Source of the DNA: Nonomuraea endophytica
GTDB taxonomy: Bacteria > Actinomycetota > Actinomycetes > Streptosporangiales > Streptosporangiaceae
DNA length: 64,000 nt
Assembly (NCBI RefSeq): GCF_014203235.1
Contig: NZ_JACHIN010000005.1
Span: forward strand, 310,001-374,000
Reading direction: 5' to 3'
Both the position numbers and the translations under genes were made by a program. This document shows, piece by piece, positions 33,131 through 42,585 of this stretch; within the stretch, counting starts at the first letter, position 1; every line of letters starts with the position of its first letter. Below the pieces are notes generated by a model. The model ran no database searches. It saw only the letters and a list, made by a program, of their open reading frames with translations, and was not told the origin of the DNA.

Positions 33131-33996
33131 GCCTTGCCAGCGTCTTCCTGCCCATCGCCCTGGCCATCATCATGCTCGGCCTGGGGCTCGGCCTGACCGT
33201 GGCGGACTTCCGCCGCGTGCTGGCCTACCCGAAGGCGAGCGTGATCGCGCTCGTGTGCCAGATCCTCCTGCTCCCCGCACTGTGCCTCGGCCTGGTGCTG
33301 CTGTTCGACCTGCCGCCCGTGCTGGCGGTGGGCATGATGCTGCTGGCCGCTTCCCCCGGCGGGACGACCGCCAACCTGTACAGCCATCTGTTCGGCGGCG
33401 ACGTCGCGCTCAACGTGACGCTGACCGCCATCAACTCGGTGCTCGCGGTGTTCACGATGCCGCTGGTGACGAACCTGGCCATCGGTTACTTCGGCGCGGA
33501 ATCGGGCGCGCTGGGCCTGCAGTTCGACAAGAGCCTGCAGGTCTTCGCGCTCGTGCTGGTGCCGGTGGCCATCGGCATGCTCGTGCGGGCGCGGTTCAGC
33601 GCGTTCGCCGAGCGCATGCACAAGCCCGTCAAGATCGCCTCGGCGATCATCCTCTTCCTGGTCGTCGTCGGCGTGGTCCTGCAGGAGCGCGCCAACATCG
33701 GCGGCTACATCCGCGACGTCGGGCTGATCACCCTGGTCTTCAGCGTGCTCAGCCTGGCGGTCGGCTACTGGGCGCCGCGCCTGTTCAAGGTGGGGCGTGA
33801 GCAGGCGATCGCGTCCTGCATGGAGATCGGCATCCACAACGCCACCCTGTCGATCACGGTGGCGATGGGGCTGCTGGCCATCCCGCAGATGGCCGTCCCC
33901 TCGGCCACCTATGGCGTGATCATGTTCTTCACCGCGGCCGCGGCGGGATTCCTGCTCAGGCGGCGGAGTCCGGCAGAGGTCCCGGCCGGTTCGTGA
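33127..33996 (+). CDS. BASS family (bile acid:sodium symporter-like) transporter
   Basis: A 289-residue membrane protein with about 9-10 helices. LLAASPGGTTANLYSHLFGGDVALN and CMEIGIHNATLSITVAMG are the two discontinuous-helix motifs of the BASS fold that bind Na+ and substrate. Bacterial members carry organic acids such as pyruvate, pantoate or sterol-like acids. It overlaps the SGNH gene by the ATGA, so the two are co-transcribed. Its 3' end overlaps the convergent PucR gene by 41 bp. Confidence 0.9.
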   Translation: MSLASVFLPIALAIIMLGLGLGLTVADFRRVLAYPKASVIALVCQILLLPALCLGLVLLFDLPPVLAVGMMLLAASPGGTTANLYSHLFGGDVALNVTLTAINSVLAVFTMPLVTNLAIGYFGAESGALGLQFDKSLQVFALVLVPVAIGMLVRARFSAFAERMHKPVKIASAIILFLVVVGVVLQERANIGGYIRDVGLITLVFSVLSLAVGYWAPRLFKVGREQAIASCMEIGIHNATLSITVAMGLLAIPQMAVPSATYGVIMFFTAAAAGFLLRRRSPAEVPAGS

Positions 33997-35164
33997 CGCG
34001 CCGGGCGGCCAGCGCCGCCCCGATGCTCTGCAGCTGCGCCGGGTCCACCGGGTCGAGACCCGTCAGGGTGACCGCCCGGCGCAGCCGGTAGTCGACGGTG
34101 TTGGGGTGCACGTGCAGCCGCTCGGCGGTGCGCCTGCGGTCCAGTCCGGTCTCCAGGTAGACGGTGAGCGTCTGCAGGAGGTCGGGGTTGTCGGTGAGCG
34201 GGTCGAGCAGCGTGGCCAGCCCGCTCATCGCCTCGCTCGGCCGGGTCAGCTGGTATTCCAGCAGCACGTCGGCCAGCCGGTAAAGCCCGGCCGGGTGGTG
34301 GAAGAGGTGGACCACGTCGAGCACCTCCTGCGCCAGCCGCGCCGCCGCCGCCACGCCCTCGGGCGCGGCGACCTCAGCCGCCGCCCGCACCTCGACCCCG
34401 GCCGCCTCCGCCATCGCCGCGACCAGCGCCGCCGCGGCGCACCAGTCGAGGTCGGGCACCAGGATGAGCCCACCGGCGGGTTCGAGCAGCGACAGCACCG
34501 GCTCGGCCGCGTGCCTCTGCACGGCGTCGCGCACGCGGTGCAGCTTGCGCCGCCCGGCGACCGCGCCGAAGCGCTCGTCGGGATGGGCGTCGAGCGTCAC
34601 CGCCAGCACCAGGTAGCGGGCGGCCAGCCGGATGCCGGCCCCGGCCTGGGTCTCGCCGCTGAGCAGCGCGGTGATGGCGGCGTGCCGGGCGTGCTGGTCC
34701 TGGCTCACCATGCTCTCGCGTTCCTGCTGGTAGGCGGCGCAGACGGCGGTGGTCACCGCCTCGGTGTAGCCGAGCATGAGCCGGCCGGCGGCCAGCGCGT
34801 CGGACACCTCCTCCGGCCGCGCGTCCGTCGTCACCAGGTCCCAGACGCGGCCGGCGCCCAGGTGGTAGGCGGCCAGGATGGCCTCCAGCGGCACCCCTTC
34901 CTGGGCCCGGCGGGCGGCCGAGGCGCAGGACGGCTCCAGCTCCTCGGGCCTGGGCAGGCGCCTTTCGCGGAACAGCCTGGACACCAGGCGCAGGTTCTCC
35001 TCGGTGATGCGGAAGATGTCGTCGCTCAGCTCTTCCGCGGGTAACTCGCGGTAGAAGGGGATCTCGGCCACGAAGCCGGAGACGAGCTCGCGCGCCAGCC
35101 GTACCTTCTGCTTGTCCAGGAGCTCGTGCACGGCCCGTCCGGCCACGCGCAGCGGCTCGCCCAT
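33956..35164 (-). CDS. PucR/CdaR family transcriptional regulator
   Basis: A 402-residue regulator. The N-terminal ~160 residues are a helical domain typical of actinomycete RsbRD_N/PucR-like proteins, the middle is a GGDEF-derived, non-catalytic region, and residues about 345-372 form the PucR_2 HTH: LDRRRTAERLHVHPNTVDYRL. Such regulators control purine, sugar-acid or amino-acid use. Its target is not obvious, as the gene is convergent with the BASS transporter and co-oriented with the large secreted protein upstream. Confidence 0.88.
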   Translation of the reverse strand: MGEPLRVAGRAVHELLDKQKVRLARELVSGFVAEIPFYRELPAEELSDDIFRITEENLRLVSRLFRERRLPRPEELEPSCASAARRAQEGVPLEAILAAYHLGAGRVWDLVTTDARPEEVSDALAAGRLMLGYTEAVTTAVCAAYQQERESMVSQDQHARHAAITALLSGETQAGAGIRLAARYLVLAVTLDAHPDERFGAVAGRRKLHRVRDAVQRHAAEPVLSLLEPAGGLILVPDLDWCAAAALVAAMAEAAGVEVRAAAEVAAPEGVAAAARLAQEVLDVVHLFHHPAGLYRLADVLLEYQLTRPSEAMSGLATLLDPLTDNPDLLQTLTVYLETGLDRRRTAERLHVHPNTVDYRLRRAVTLTGLDPVDPAQLQSIGAALAARRVTNRPGPLPDSAA

Positions 35165-35224
35165 CGGTCAGCTCCCGCGACTCAGCGACAAATCCCCCTC
35201 TAGTAAGTCAGATACCGGCATTCC

Positions 35225-38200
35225 TCAGCCACACTTCCCGGCTTTCACCCCGGCCACCTGCCAGTCCGCGCCGGGGAACGGCGACATGAAGTGCGTGAGC
35301 AGGTCCACGGCATAGTCGGGCGCGCGGCCGCCGGGGTCGAGCAGGGAGACCATCTGCGGGCCGTCGGCGCCGCGCAGCGTGATGGCGTTGGCGCCGCCCG
35401 CGGCGAAGCCGGGCTTGGCGTCCAGGGTCAGGCAGGCCAGCTGGAGCCCGGCGGTGCTGACGCGCTGCTTGGCCCCGATGCGGCGCATGCGCTGGTCGTA
35501 GCGGCGCAGCGCCAGGTCGCCGGTCGGCACGAGGCGCACGCTCTCCTTGAACAGGTCCTCGCCGATCTTCCGGCTCAGCTTGACGTCCAGCCGAACGTCC
35601 GGACGCAGGTCGACGCCGTCCGCCCGCAGGTCCAGCCGGGTGTACTGGCCCTCGAAGCCCGGCGTCACGTACCCGAGCGCGGGCGGCGCCTTGAGCCCGA
35701 ACGGAACCTTCCCCGGCCGGATCTTCAGCCACGTCAGGCCCCTGATCCCCAGCGACAGGTCATCGACGGTGCTGCGCCCCAGCCCGAAGGCGCCGCCGAC
35801 GTGGTAGCTGAGGAACCCGGCCGCGTGCGGCACCTCCTTGCTGACCGCGATCCGCTGCGGCGCCACGGCCTCGACGGTGAGCCCCGCGTGCACCCGCAGC
35901 AGCCCGGTCGGCTTCGGCCGCGACACCAGGTCCAGCGACTGGTCCGGGTTCAGCCGGACGGTCGTCTCGGCCGCCAGATCCTTCACGGCCAGCGACACGT
36001 CGCCCAGCTTCCCGCTCGGATCGGCCAGCCCGCTCTCCACCCCGATGAACCCGTCCAGCGTCCCCGCGTCCGCCCTGTAGGTGACCGCAGGAACCTTCAG
36101 CCCGGCGGCCGAGGCGTCGGCGTCCACGGAGAAGGTCTTCGGCACGTCGCCCAGCCGCAGCTCGCCGCTCCCCTTGCCCTTGACCGTCACCTTGGCCGCG
36201 AGCCGCCGCACGGCCGCGGAGTTCTGCACGCGGATGCGGGTCTGCGCCCCATAAGTCCCCTGTACGGCTACCGCCGCGGGCACCGGATCGATCGACAGGC
36301 TCCCCCTGATGTCACCCGACTCGGCCCGCAGGTCGAGCGAGCCCAGCGTGGCCGCGGGCTCGATCCGGTAGGCCGCGTTGCCCGCCTCGAACGGGCCCAG
36401 GTCCATCTTCGTGATCCGCTCCGGCAGGCCGCGCAGGGTGGCCGACGCCTTGACCTGGGCCAGCGCGGTGGAGTGGAGGTAGAGGCGGAGGGTGCGGCTC
36501 TTGGGGCGATATCCGGAGAAGGCGAACGTCTTGGCCGTGGTGTCCACGGTGACCTGCTCGGGCAGCCCGGTCAGGTCCAGGTGCGCCCGCACCCCGAAGC
36601 ACCCCTTGCCCGCCACGCAGAACGCCCCGTCCCCGGTGGCGGGGGCGGTGGTCAGGGAGAGTCCGTTCTTGAGCACGGGGGCGGGGCGCAGCGCGCTGAG
36701 GGCAGCGGACTTGCCGAGCCAGACCTGGCCCTTCACGTCCAGGCGGGTGCCCGCGTAGGTGACCTTGCCGCCGCCCGCCGAGACCGCCAGCCGGCCGGGG
36801 AACGGGCCCACGGTGCCCAGCGCACCATAGCGGAGGTCGGCCACGGACAGGTCGGCGTCCAGGGCCAGGGTCTGGGGCGTGCCGCGCACCTCGGCGGCGA
36901 AACCCTCGCCCGAGGGGGCGAACGTGGCCGACCGCAGTCCCTTGATCCGCACGCTGGCGTCCAGGTCGCCGGTGGCCTGGTCGTAGTGGGCGGCCAGGTG
37001 GGGTCCGCCGGGCGCCCGGGCGTCGTCGTGGTTGGTGACCGCCAGGGCTGCCTCGCCGATCTTGCCGCCGGCGCCGTCGAAGCGGTAGCCGTCCGGGCCC
37101 CAGGACGCCTCGAACCGGGCGGGCACGTCCTTGATCGCGGCGGCGGCGCGGAAGTCCCGTCCGCCCACGTCGGCCCTGGCGGTCGCCGAGACCGATCGGA
37201 CGGCGGCGTCGGCGTCCCAGGTGAGCGACTTGGGGCCGGCCGTCAGCGTCACCCGCTTGCGCAGCCCGGCGACCTCGGCGCGCAGTTCGGCCCCGCCCTT
37301 CGCGCTCCGGTCCGGGGGCTTGGTGACGTGTGCCCGGTTGGCGTACAGGGTGATGTCGCGCAGGCTGGAGGCGGTGCTGACCTCGACGGTCGAGCGTTCG
37401 CCCAGCTCCCACGTGGCCTTGACCCGGTCGCGGATGCCGCGCACGGTCCCCTCGACCGTCGGTCCTGTCTTCATGTTCGTGTACGCGGCGCGCAGCGTCT
37501 TGATGACGCCTTTCGCGGTGTATTCGGCGGTCCGCGCGGCGGGGTCGAGGGCCACGTCCACCTCGGCGGGCGTGTTGGAGATCTCCAGGCGGGCCAGGTG
37601 GGTGCCGTCGATGCTGGCGGCGCCGGTGAAGGAGTTGCCGCCCGCTCCCGTCTTCAGGTGTGCCTTGGGGGCGGCGCCGTAGGTGACGTCGAACCCGGAC
37701 AGGCCGCTCATCAGGGCCGACACCCCGACGGCGGCGCCGTTCTTGATCATGGTGACGTGGCCGCCGCGCGGGCTGGCGATCGCGCCCTCGTTGCGCTGCA
37801 GCAGGATCTCGAAGCGGCCGAGTGCCGAGCTGGAGGTGTGCGTGACGCGGTGGGCGGCGAGGTCGTGCTGGAGGGTGACGCCGGCGGGCAGGCCGCGCAG
37901 CGCCGCCTTCAGCACGGTCTTGTCGGCGGCGCGGTCGAAGTAGGTGATCGTCGCCGAACGGGCCCGCGGCGCGCCGGAGTCGACGGACAGGCGCTGCTTG
38001 CCGTAGCGGGCGGTGAACGTGGGCGGCACCCGGTCGACGGCGACCTCGGCCAGGCGGGCCAGGCGGCCGTCGTGGTAGGCGTAGGTGCGCAGCTCGGCGC
38101 GGCCGATGGCGGCGCCGGAGCGGAAGCGCGCCTCGGTGGCCGCGCCCCTGACGAGCTCGACGGTGGTGCGGGCGCGCAGCTTGTCCAGGACCACCTGGGT

Positions 38201-39109
38201 GGTCTGGCCGCCGCTGACGGCGAGCGCCTCCAGCTTGGCCGGGGTCGAGCTGGTCACCTCCAGGCGCGGGCGGTCCAGCCGCGCGGTGGCGGTGAAGCTG
38301 GTGGCGGCGGGCTCCTGGGTCAGGCGGACCGCGCTCTTGCCGGGCAGCCCGGCGATGGTGGCGACGCGGTCGCCGGGCTCGGTCCGCTTGACGCTCGCCC
38401 TGACGCTCTTGCCGTCCAGGTCGACGCTGAACGTGCCCTTGTCGGCGCGCGAGAGGTCGCCGGAGAAGCCGATGGCCACGCGGCCGTCGTACTCGGCCCA
38501 GACCGTCGCCTCCAGCGGCTCCTCACTCAGCCGCCGGGTCGTGAAGCCGAGCCCGACCGTGCCCTCGGCGCCCGCGGTGGGCACCAGGTTCGCGGCCAGG
38601 TCGGGCGCGCCGTCGCCGCTGACGTCGGCGACCACCGGCTTGACCAGCGGCTGCGTGGCCGAGCAGGCGACCTCGGCGGTCTTCACGCACAGCCGGTAAG
38701 TGAGCAGCGGGACGCCCTTGAGCGGGTCGATCCCGTCGAACAGCTTCGTGACCGAGGCGAGCGGGCGCGACAACGCGAGCGTCCCGGCCTGGCGGGTGTC
38801 CGGGATCAGATCCGGTACGGCATGGCGGCGCCGGTCGGCGGCGGCGCTGAGCTCGTCGATGAGCGCGGGCCCGGCAGGTGTGGTCACCTCGGGGGCCGCC
38901 GGTCCGACGGCCCGTTCGGGAACCGCCGCCAGGGCCGCCGACGGCTGCCGCTTCACGGCGCTCCCGTCCGCGGCCTGAGGCGGGGCCGCCACCTCGGGCA
39001 CCGGCGTGATCACCGGTTTGGCCTGCGCGGAAGCCGGAGCCGGAACTGGCCCTACGACCAGCGCGCAGACGGCCAGGAACGCGGAAGTGGTGTGGACACG
39101 CCACGACAT
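35225..39109 (-). CDS. Large secreted repeat protein of unknown function (1294 aa)
   Basis: A 1294-residue protein with a signal peptide (TTSAFLAVCALVVGPVPAPA). After a Pro/Ala-rich stretch there is a calcium-like loop (VVADVSGDGAPDLAAN, about residue 162), then about 1000 residues of beta-rich repeats. Recurring phrases are a Leu-Pro or Val-Pro step followed by hydrophobic-alternating strands: RGLPAGVTLQHD, KDVPARFEASWG, TGLPEQVTVDT, RGLPERITKMDLG, GDVPKTFSVDADAS. No catalytic motif, sortase signal or membrane anchor is visible; the C-terminus has two cysteines (LQLACL and AGKCG). The layout suggests an extended beta-solenoid or stacked sandwich at the cell surface. Codon bias confirms coding throughout. 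Confidence 0.88.
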   Translation of the reverse strand: MSWRVHTTSAFLAVCALVVGPVPAPASAQAKPVITPVPEVAAPPQAADGSAVKRQPSAALAAVPERAVGPAAPEVTTPAGPALIDELSAAADRRRHAVPDLIPDTRQAGTLALSRPLASVTKLFDGIDPLKGVPLLTYRLCVKTAEVACSATQPLVKPVVADVSGDGAPDLAANLVPTAGAEGTVGLGFTTRRLSEEPLEATVWAEYDGRVAIGFSGDLSRADKGTFSVDLDGKSVRASVKRTEPGDRVATIAGLPGKSAVRLTQEPAATSFTATARLDRPRLEVTSSTPAKLEALAVSGGQTTQVVLDKLRARTTVELVRGAATEARFRSGAAIGRAELRTYAYHDGRLARLAEVAVDRVPPTFTARYGKQRLSVDSGAPRARSATITYFDRAADKTVLKAALRGLPAGVTLQHDLAAHRVTHTSSSALGRFEILLQRNEGAIASPRGGHVTMIKNGAAVGVSALMSGLSGFDVTYGAAPKAHLKTGAGGNSFTGAASIDGTHLARLEISNTPAEVDVALDPAARTAEYTAKGVIKTLRAAYTNMKTGPTVEGTVRGIRDRVKATWELGERSTVEVSTASSLRDITLYANRAHVTKPPDRSAKGGAELRAEVAGLRKRVTLTAGPKSLTWDADAAVRSVSATARADVGGRDFRAAAAIKDVPARFEASWGPDGYRFDGAGGKIGEAALAVTNHDDARAPGGPHLAAHYDQATGDLDASVRIKGLRSATFAPSGEGFAAEVRGTPQTLALDADLSVADLRYGALGTVGPFPGRLAVSAGGGKVTYAGTRLDVKGQVWLGKSAALSALRPAPVLKNGLSLTTAPATGDGAFCVAGKGCFGVRAHLDLTGLPEQVTVDTTAKTFAFSGYRPKSRTLRLYLHSTALAQVKASATLRGLPERITKMDLGPFEAGNAAYRIEPAATLGSLDLRAESGDIRGSLSIDPVPAAVAVQGTYGAQTRIRVQNSAAVRRLAAKVTVKGKGSGELRLGDVPKTFSVDADASAAGLKVPAVTYRADAGTLDGFIGVESGLADPSGKLGDVSLAVKDLAAETTVRLNPDQSLDLVSRPKPTGLLRVHAGLTVEAVAPQRIAVSKEVPHAAGFLSYHVGGAFGLGRSTVDDLSLGIRGLTWLKIRPGKVPFGLKAPPALGYVTPGFEGQYTRLDLRADGVDLRPDVRLDVKLSRKIGEDLFKESVRLVPTGDLALRRYDQRMRRIGAKQRVSTAGLQLACLTLDAKPGFAAGGANAITLRGADGPQMVSLLDPGGRAPDYAVDLLTHFMSPFPGADWQVAGVKAGKCG

Positions 39110-39419
39110 CGAAGAGCTATCCCCCGGAACCGGTTCTCATCATCCCATCAGAAACATAAGTAACGAGCCGACCACAGGTCCCAACTCACCGTCAATTCGT
39201 CCCCGACTTGGGGTCCCAACTACCCAACGACCCAGCAGCCCGGCGGCCCTCTCCCCGCAGTCCAGCCGCCCGGCGGTCTGGCCGTCTGGCCGCCCGGCAG
39301 TCTGGCCACCCAGCGGTCTGGCGGTCTGGCCACTCGGCGGGGCTGGCCAGCCGGCGGTTTGCCAGTCCGCGAGTGCGGTGGGTGGGTGGCGGCAGAATGT
39401 GCCGCGAGGAGGGGTTTAC
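39110..39419. repeat. 310-bp intergenic region with GTCTGGC repeats
   Basis: The gap between the large secreted protein and the chondroitinase gene contains GTCTGGC(C/G) at 39276, 39284, 39300, 39316 and 39324, spaced 8, 16, 16 and 8 bp, plus GGTCCCAACT at 39177 and 39212. No gene or clear promoter pair is visible. The GAGGAGGGG near 39409 serves the next gene. Confidence 0.7.
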
Positions 39420-42400
39420 GTGAAGATAATTTTCGCATTGGATACGCGCATGGCACCCGAGATCACCCGCCGATCCGCCATCGCGGCCGGTGCGGCAAGC
39501 GCCTTCTTCCTCCCCCACCTCCCCGCCGCCGCCCAGACGACCCCCGGACTCCTGGCCCCAGAGCAGCGCGCCCTGGACCTGGAGCAGCGCGCGCTGGCCA
39601 TGGATCCGCCGGTGTTCCTGCTGGAGACGGCGGTGCCGCCGCAGTTGTCCGGGACCGGGCTCAGCCTGTCGGGTGAGGTGGCGGTCTGCGGCACGCGTTC
39701 CCTGCGCTGGGAGCACGGCGGCCGGGACGTGATCACGGTCAGCGCCCCGCTGCGCTGGCGACCCGACCCCTACCGGCTCGGTGACGACCAGGCCTGGCAG
39801 GGGCTCGTGGACGCCTTCTGCGTCTGGATCCACAACACGGAACCGGCCGACGACGTGGTGCGCTTCGAGTTCGGGCGGGGGGCGCGTACCGACGTCTGGT
39901 TCGAGTTCCGGCTCGGGTTCACCGGCTGGCGTACCGCCTGGCTGCGGTACGCCTACGACATGCGCGGCCGCCCGCATCCGGACATGGACACGCTGCGGAT
40001 CGTCGCGCCGCGCCGCGCCGGGGTGCTGCACATCGACCAGCTCATGCTCAACGTGCCGCTGCGCCCGGACGCGCCGTGCCGTGACTACCAGTTGCCGGAG
40101 ATCGCTCCCGAGGGCGACGAGTACGACAACCAGCACTGGCAGGCGCTCTATCGGTTCGATCACCTGCTTAAGACGAAAAAGCCGGACATGTCGCCGCCGT
40201 CCGCCGCCGAAACCGCCGACCTCCACGCCCTGCGCGCCCGCTACCTCGACGAGTACCTGATCGCCCCGGTCACCGTCGACGTGCCCGGCCTGACCGCCCA
40301 GGCCGACGCCCTGCTCGGCCGCCCCGTCCACGCCTACCAGGCCCAGATCTACCCGGCCGAGATCGCCGCCGAGCTGAGGGCATTCGTCAACCCGGCGACC
40401 CTGCGCGCCGTCACCGACCTGCTGCGCACCGTCGCCCTGGCCCACCACGCCAGCCCGCCCGACCGTCCCGCCCTCGCCGCCCTGTACGTCAAGATGCTGC
40501 GCCACCTGCGCGAGCAGGGCTGGACCCGGGGCAGTTGCCAGGGCACCATCCACCACCTCGGCTACGACGTGCGCGGCTACTACGACTCCGCCTACCTCAT
40601 GCGCGACGCCCTGCGCGAGGCCGGGCTGCTGGAGGAGATCCGCGCCGACCTCGACTGGCTGACCGGACTCGGCCGGATGTTCCGCGGATTCGGCTTCCGG
40701 ATGGCCCGCGGCAGCATGATGGACCTCTACAACACGACCGTGCGCGGCATGCTCGCCACCATCATGCTGCGCGACGGCGACGCCGAGCAGGTCGCCTACC
40801 TCCGGGTCCTGCGCGACTGGCTCAGCGCCACCCTCCTGCCCACCGACGGCATCCAGGACGGCATCAAGGTCGACGGCACCGCCTTCCACCACGTCGGCTT
40901 CTTCCCCGACTACGTGCGCGACGGCTTCGCGGGGCTGGCGCCCATCGTCTATCTGCTGCACGGCGGCAGCTTCGGCCTGTCCACGCAGGCGTACGGCTGG
41001 CTCAGGAAGGCCCTGCTGGCCCAGCGTGTCTACGCCGGCCGGACCCAGTGGCCGATCTCGTGCAGCGGCCGCAATCCCAGCGGGCTGACGGCGTTGTCGG
41101 TGGTGCCCTTCCAGTGGCTGGCCCAGGTGGACGACGAGATCGGCGCCGCGTTCCTGCGGTTGCTGCCGGCCGTACCGACGCCGCAGCAGAAGGCGATCGC
41201 CGAACGGCTGGCCGCGCGCGGCGTCAAGCCCGAGGCGGCGCCCACGGGCACGTGGGCGCTCAACTACGCGGCGCTGGCCGTGCACCGCCGCGAGGAGTGG
41301 CAGGTGACGGTACGCGGCCACAACCGCTACCTGTGGAGCACCGAGATCTACGTCGGCGCGAACTGGTACGGCCGCTACAACACCTACGGCCAGATCCAGG
41401 TGGTGAACAAGGGCACCAACCTCGACAGCGGCTACGCGCACAACGGCTACGACTGGAACCGCCGCCCCGGCGCCACCACGATCCACAAGTCCTGGGACGA
41501 CCTCAAGGGCGACCTGACCGGCGCGATCGAGGAGATGCTGCTCACCGACGCGCGGTTCGCGGGGGCGCACAGCATCGACGACCGCGACGGCATGTTCGCG
41601 ATGGATCTGCGCGAGCACCCGAAGTACGAGGGCTCGCACCGGGCCAGGAAGTCCGTCTTCCTGTTCGACGACCGGATCGTGGCGATCGGCACCGGCATCG
41701 GCAACGACGAGGCCCGCGACGAGACCGAGACCACGCTCTTCCAGACCACCCGCACCGGCGGCGCGCTGCTCATGGACGGGGCCGAGGTCCCCTGGGGCCA
41801 CGACGCCCGCGACCTGTCGCCGCGCTGGCTGCTGGACGACAAGGGGATCGGCTACTACCTCGCCCCCGGCCAGCGGGTCGCGCTCACCCGCACCACCCAG
41901 GCCTCGCGGCACAACGCCACCGAGGCGCCGACCAGCGGCGACTTCTCCACCGCCTGGATCAGGCACGGCACGGCGCCCAGGGGCGGGCGCTACGAGTACG
42001 CGATGGTCGTCAACGCCACTGCCGCGCGCATGGCCGCCTTCGCCGCCGACATGGCCGACGCGGGGCGCGCGCCGTACACGGTGCATCGGGCGGACGAGGG
42101 AGCTCATATCGTGACGGACCGGGCGAGCGGGATCACCGGGTACGCGCTGTTCGAGCGGCTGTCGGCCGGGGAGGGGCTGGTGCGCGCGGTCGACACGCCG
42201 TCCATGCTGCTGACCAGGCAGGAGGCGGATGGCCTCGTGCTCGCCGTGTGCGACCCCGACCTGCGGTTGTACGGCGGCATCGACCCCGACCAGTACGAGC
42301 GGGGCCGCTACGTCGGCCACTACAGCCCGTGGTCGCGCCGCTGGCTGGACGATCCGAGCCATCCGCACCTGCTGCGGGCGACGCTGTCGGGCCGCTGGCG

Positions 42401-42509
42401 CGCCTCCGGCGGGCAGCCGTGCCGCGTGCGCCCGGCGGGGGCGCGGACGGTGGTCGAGTTCGAGACCGTGCACGGACGGCCGCTGCAGGCACGGCTGGAG
42501 CGGGCCTGA
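39420..42509 (+). CDS. Secreted polysaccharide lyase family 8, chondroitin-ABC-lyase-like
   Basis: A 1029-residue exported lyase cleaving uronic-acid glycosaminoglycans by beta-elimination. A Tat-like signal (ITRRSAIAAGAASAFFL) is followed by the N-terminal lyase domain (about 45-240), the alpha/alpha toroid and the beta-sandwich domains. Four residues align with the known chondroitinase ABC I set (His501, Tyr508, Arg560, Glu653): His491 in AFHHVGFF, Tyr498 in PDYVRDGF, Arg551 in SCSGRNPSG and Glu642 in LWSTEIYVG. The GTG at 39420 has GGAGGGG five bases upstream; an ATG at 39450 lacks this. The 3' end is copied in tandem repeats. Confidence 0.92.
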   Translation: MKIIFALDTRMAPEITRRSAIAAGAASAFFLPHLPAAAQTTPGLLAPEQRALDLEQRALAMDPPVFLLETAVPPQLSGTGLSLSGEVAVCGTRSLRWEHGGRDVITVSAPLRWRPDPYRLGDDQAWQGLVDAFCVWIHNTEPADDVVRFEFGRGARTDVWFEFRLGFTGWRTAWLRYAYDMRGRPHPDMDTLRIVAPRRAGVLHIDQLMLNVPLRPDAPCRDYQLPEIAPEGDEYDNQHWQALYRFDHLLKTKKPDMSPPSAAETADLHALRARYLDEYLIAPVTVDVPGLTAQADALLGRPVHAYQAQIYPAEIAAELRAFVNPATLRAVTDLLRTVALAHHASPPDRPALAALYVKMLRHLREQGWTRGSCQGTIHHLGYDVRGYYDSAYLMRDALREAGLLEEIRADLDWLTGLGRMFRGFGFRMARGSMMDLYNTTVRGMLATIMLRDGDAEQVAYLRVLRDWLSATLLPTDGIQDGIKVDGTAFHHVGFFPDYVRDGFAGLAPIVYLLHGGSFGLSTQAYGWLRKALLAQRVYAGRTQWPISCSGRNPSGLTALSVVPFQWLAQVDDEIGAAFLRLLPAVPTPQQKAIAERLAARGVKPEAAPTGTWALNYAALAVHRREEWQVTVRGHNRYLWSTEIYVGANWYGRYNTYGQIQVVNKGTNLDSGYAHNGYDWNRRPGATTIHKSWDDLKGDLTGAIEEMLLTDARFAGAHSIDDRDGMFAMDLREHPKYEGSHRARKSVFLFDDRIVAIGTGIGNDEARDETETTLFQTTRTGGALLMDGAEVPWGHDARDLSPRWLLDDKGIGYYLAPGQRVALTRTTQASRHNATEAPTSGDFSTAWIRHGTAPRGGRYEYAMVVNATAARMAAFAADMADAGRAPYTVHRADEGAHIVTDRASGITGYALFERLSAGEGLVRAVDTPSMLLTRQEADGLVLAVCDPDLRLYGGIDPDQYERGRYVGHYSPWSRRWLDDPSHPHLLRATLSGRWRASGGQPCRVRPAGARTVVEFETVHGRPLQARLERA

Positions 42510-42585
42510 GAGATCAGCTGGACCAGCCTGAGAGGTCAGCTGACGCGGGCCTGGGAGGTCGGCTGGAGCGGGCCTGATGGGTCAG
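42495..42585. repeat. Four 22-23-bp tandem copies of a stop-codon region
   Basis: The last codons and stop of the lyase (CTGGAGCGGGCCTGA, residues LERA-stop) start the first unit. Related units follow at 42518, 42540 and 42563, each with a (G/A)GTC(A/G)G end. The fourth reaches into the convergent SDR gene's 3' end. Confidence 0.8.

Noticed and set aside
35291..39163. A 1290-codon plus-strand frame opposite the large secreted protein
   Set aside because: Composition is dominated by Arg, Gly and Gln. The minus strand has a signal peptide and consistent repeats, so this is an antisense shadow.
39240..39340. CRISPR array
   Set aside because: The GTCTGGC repeats are 7-8 bp with 8-bp periods and no unique spacers, and no cas gene is present.
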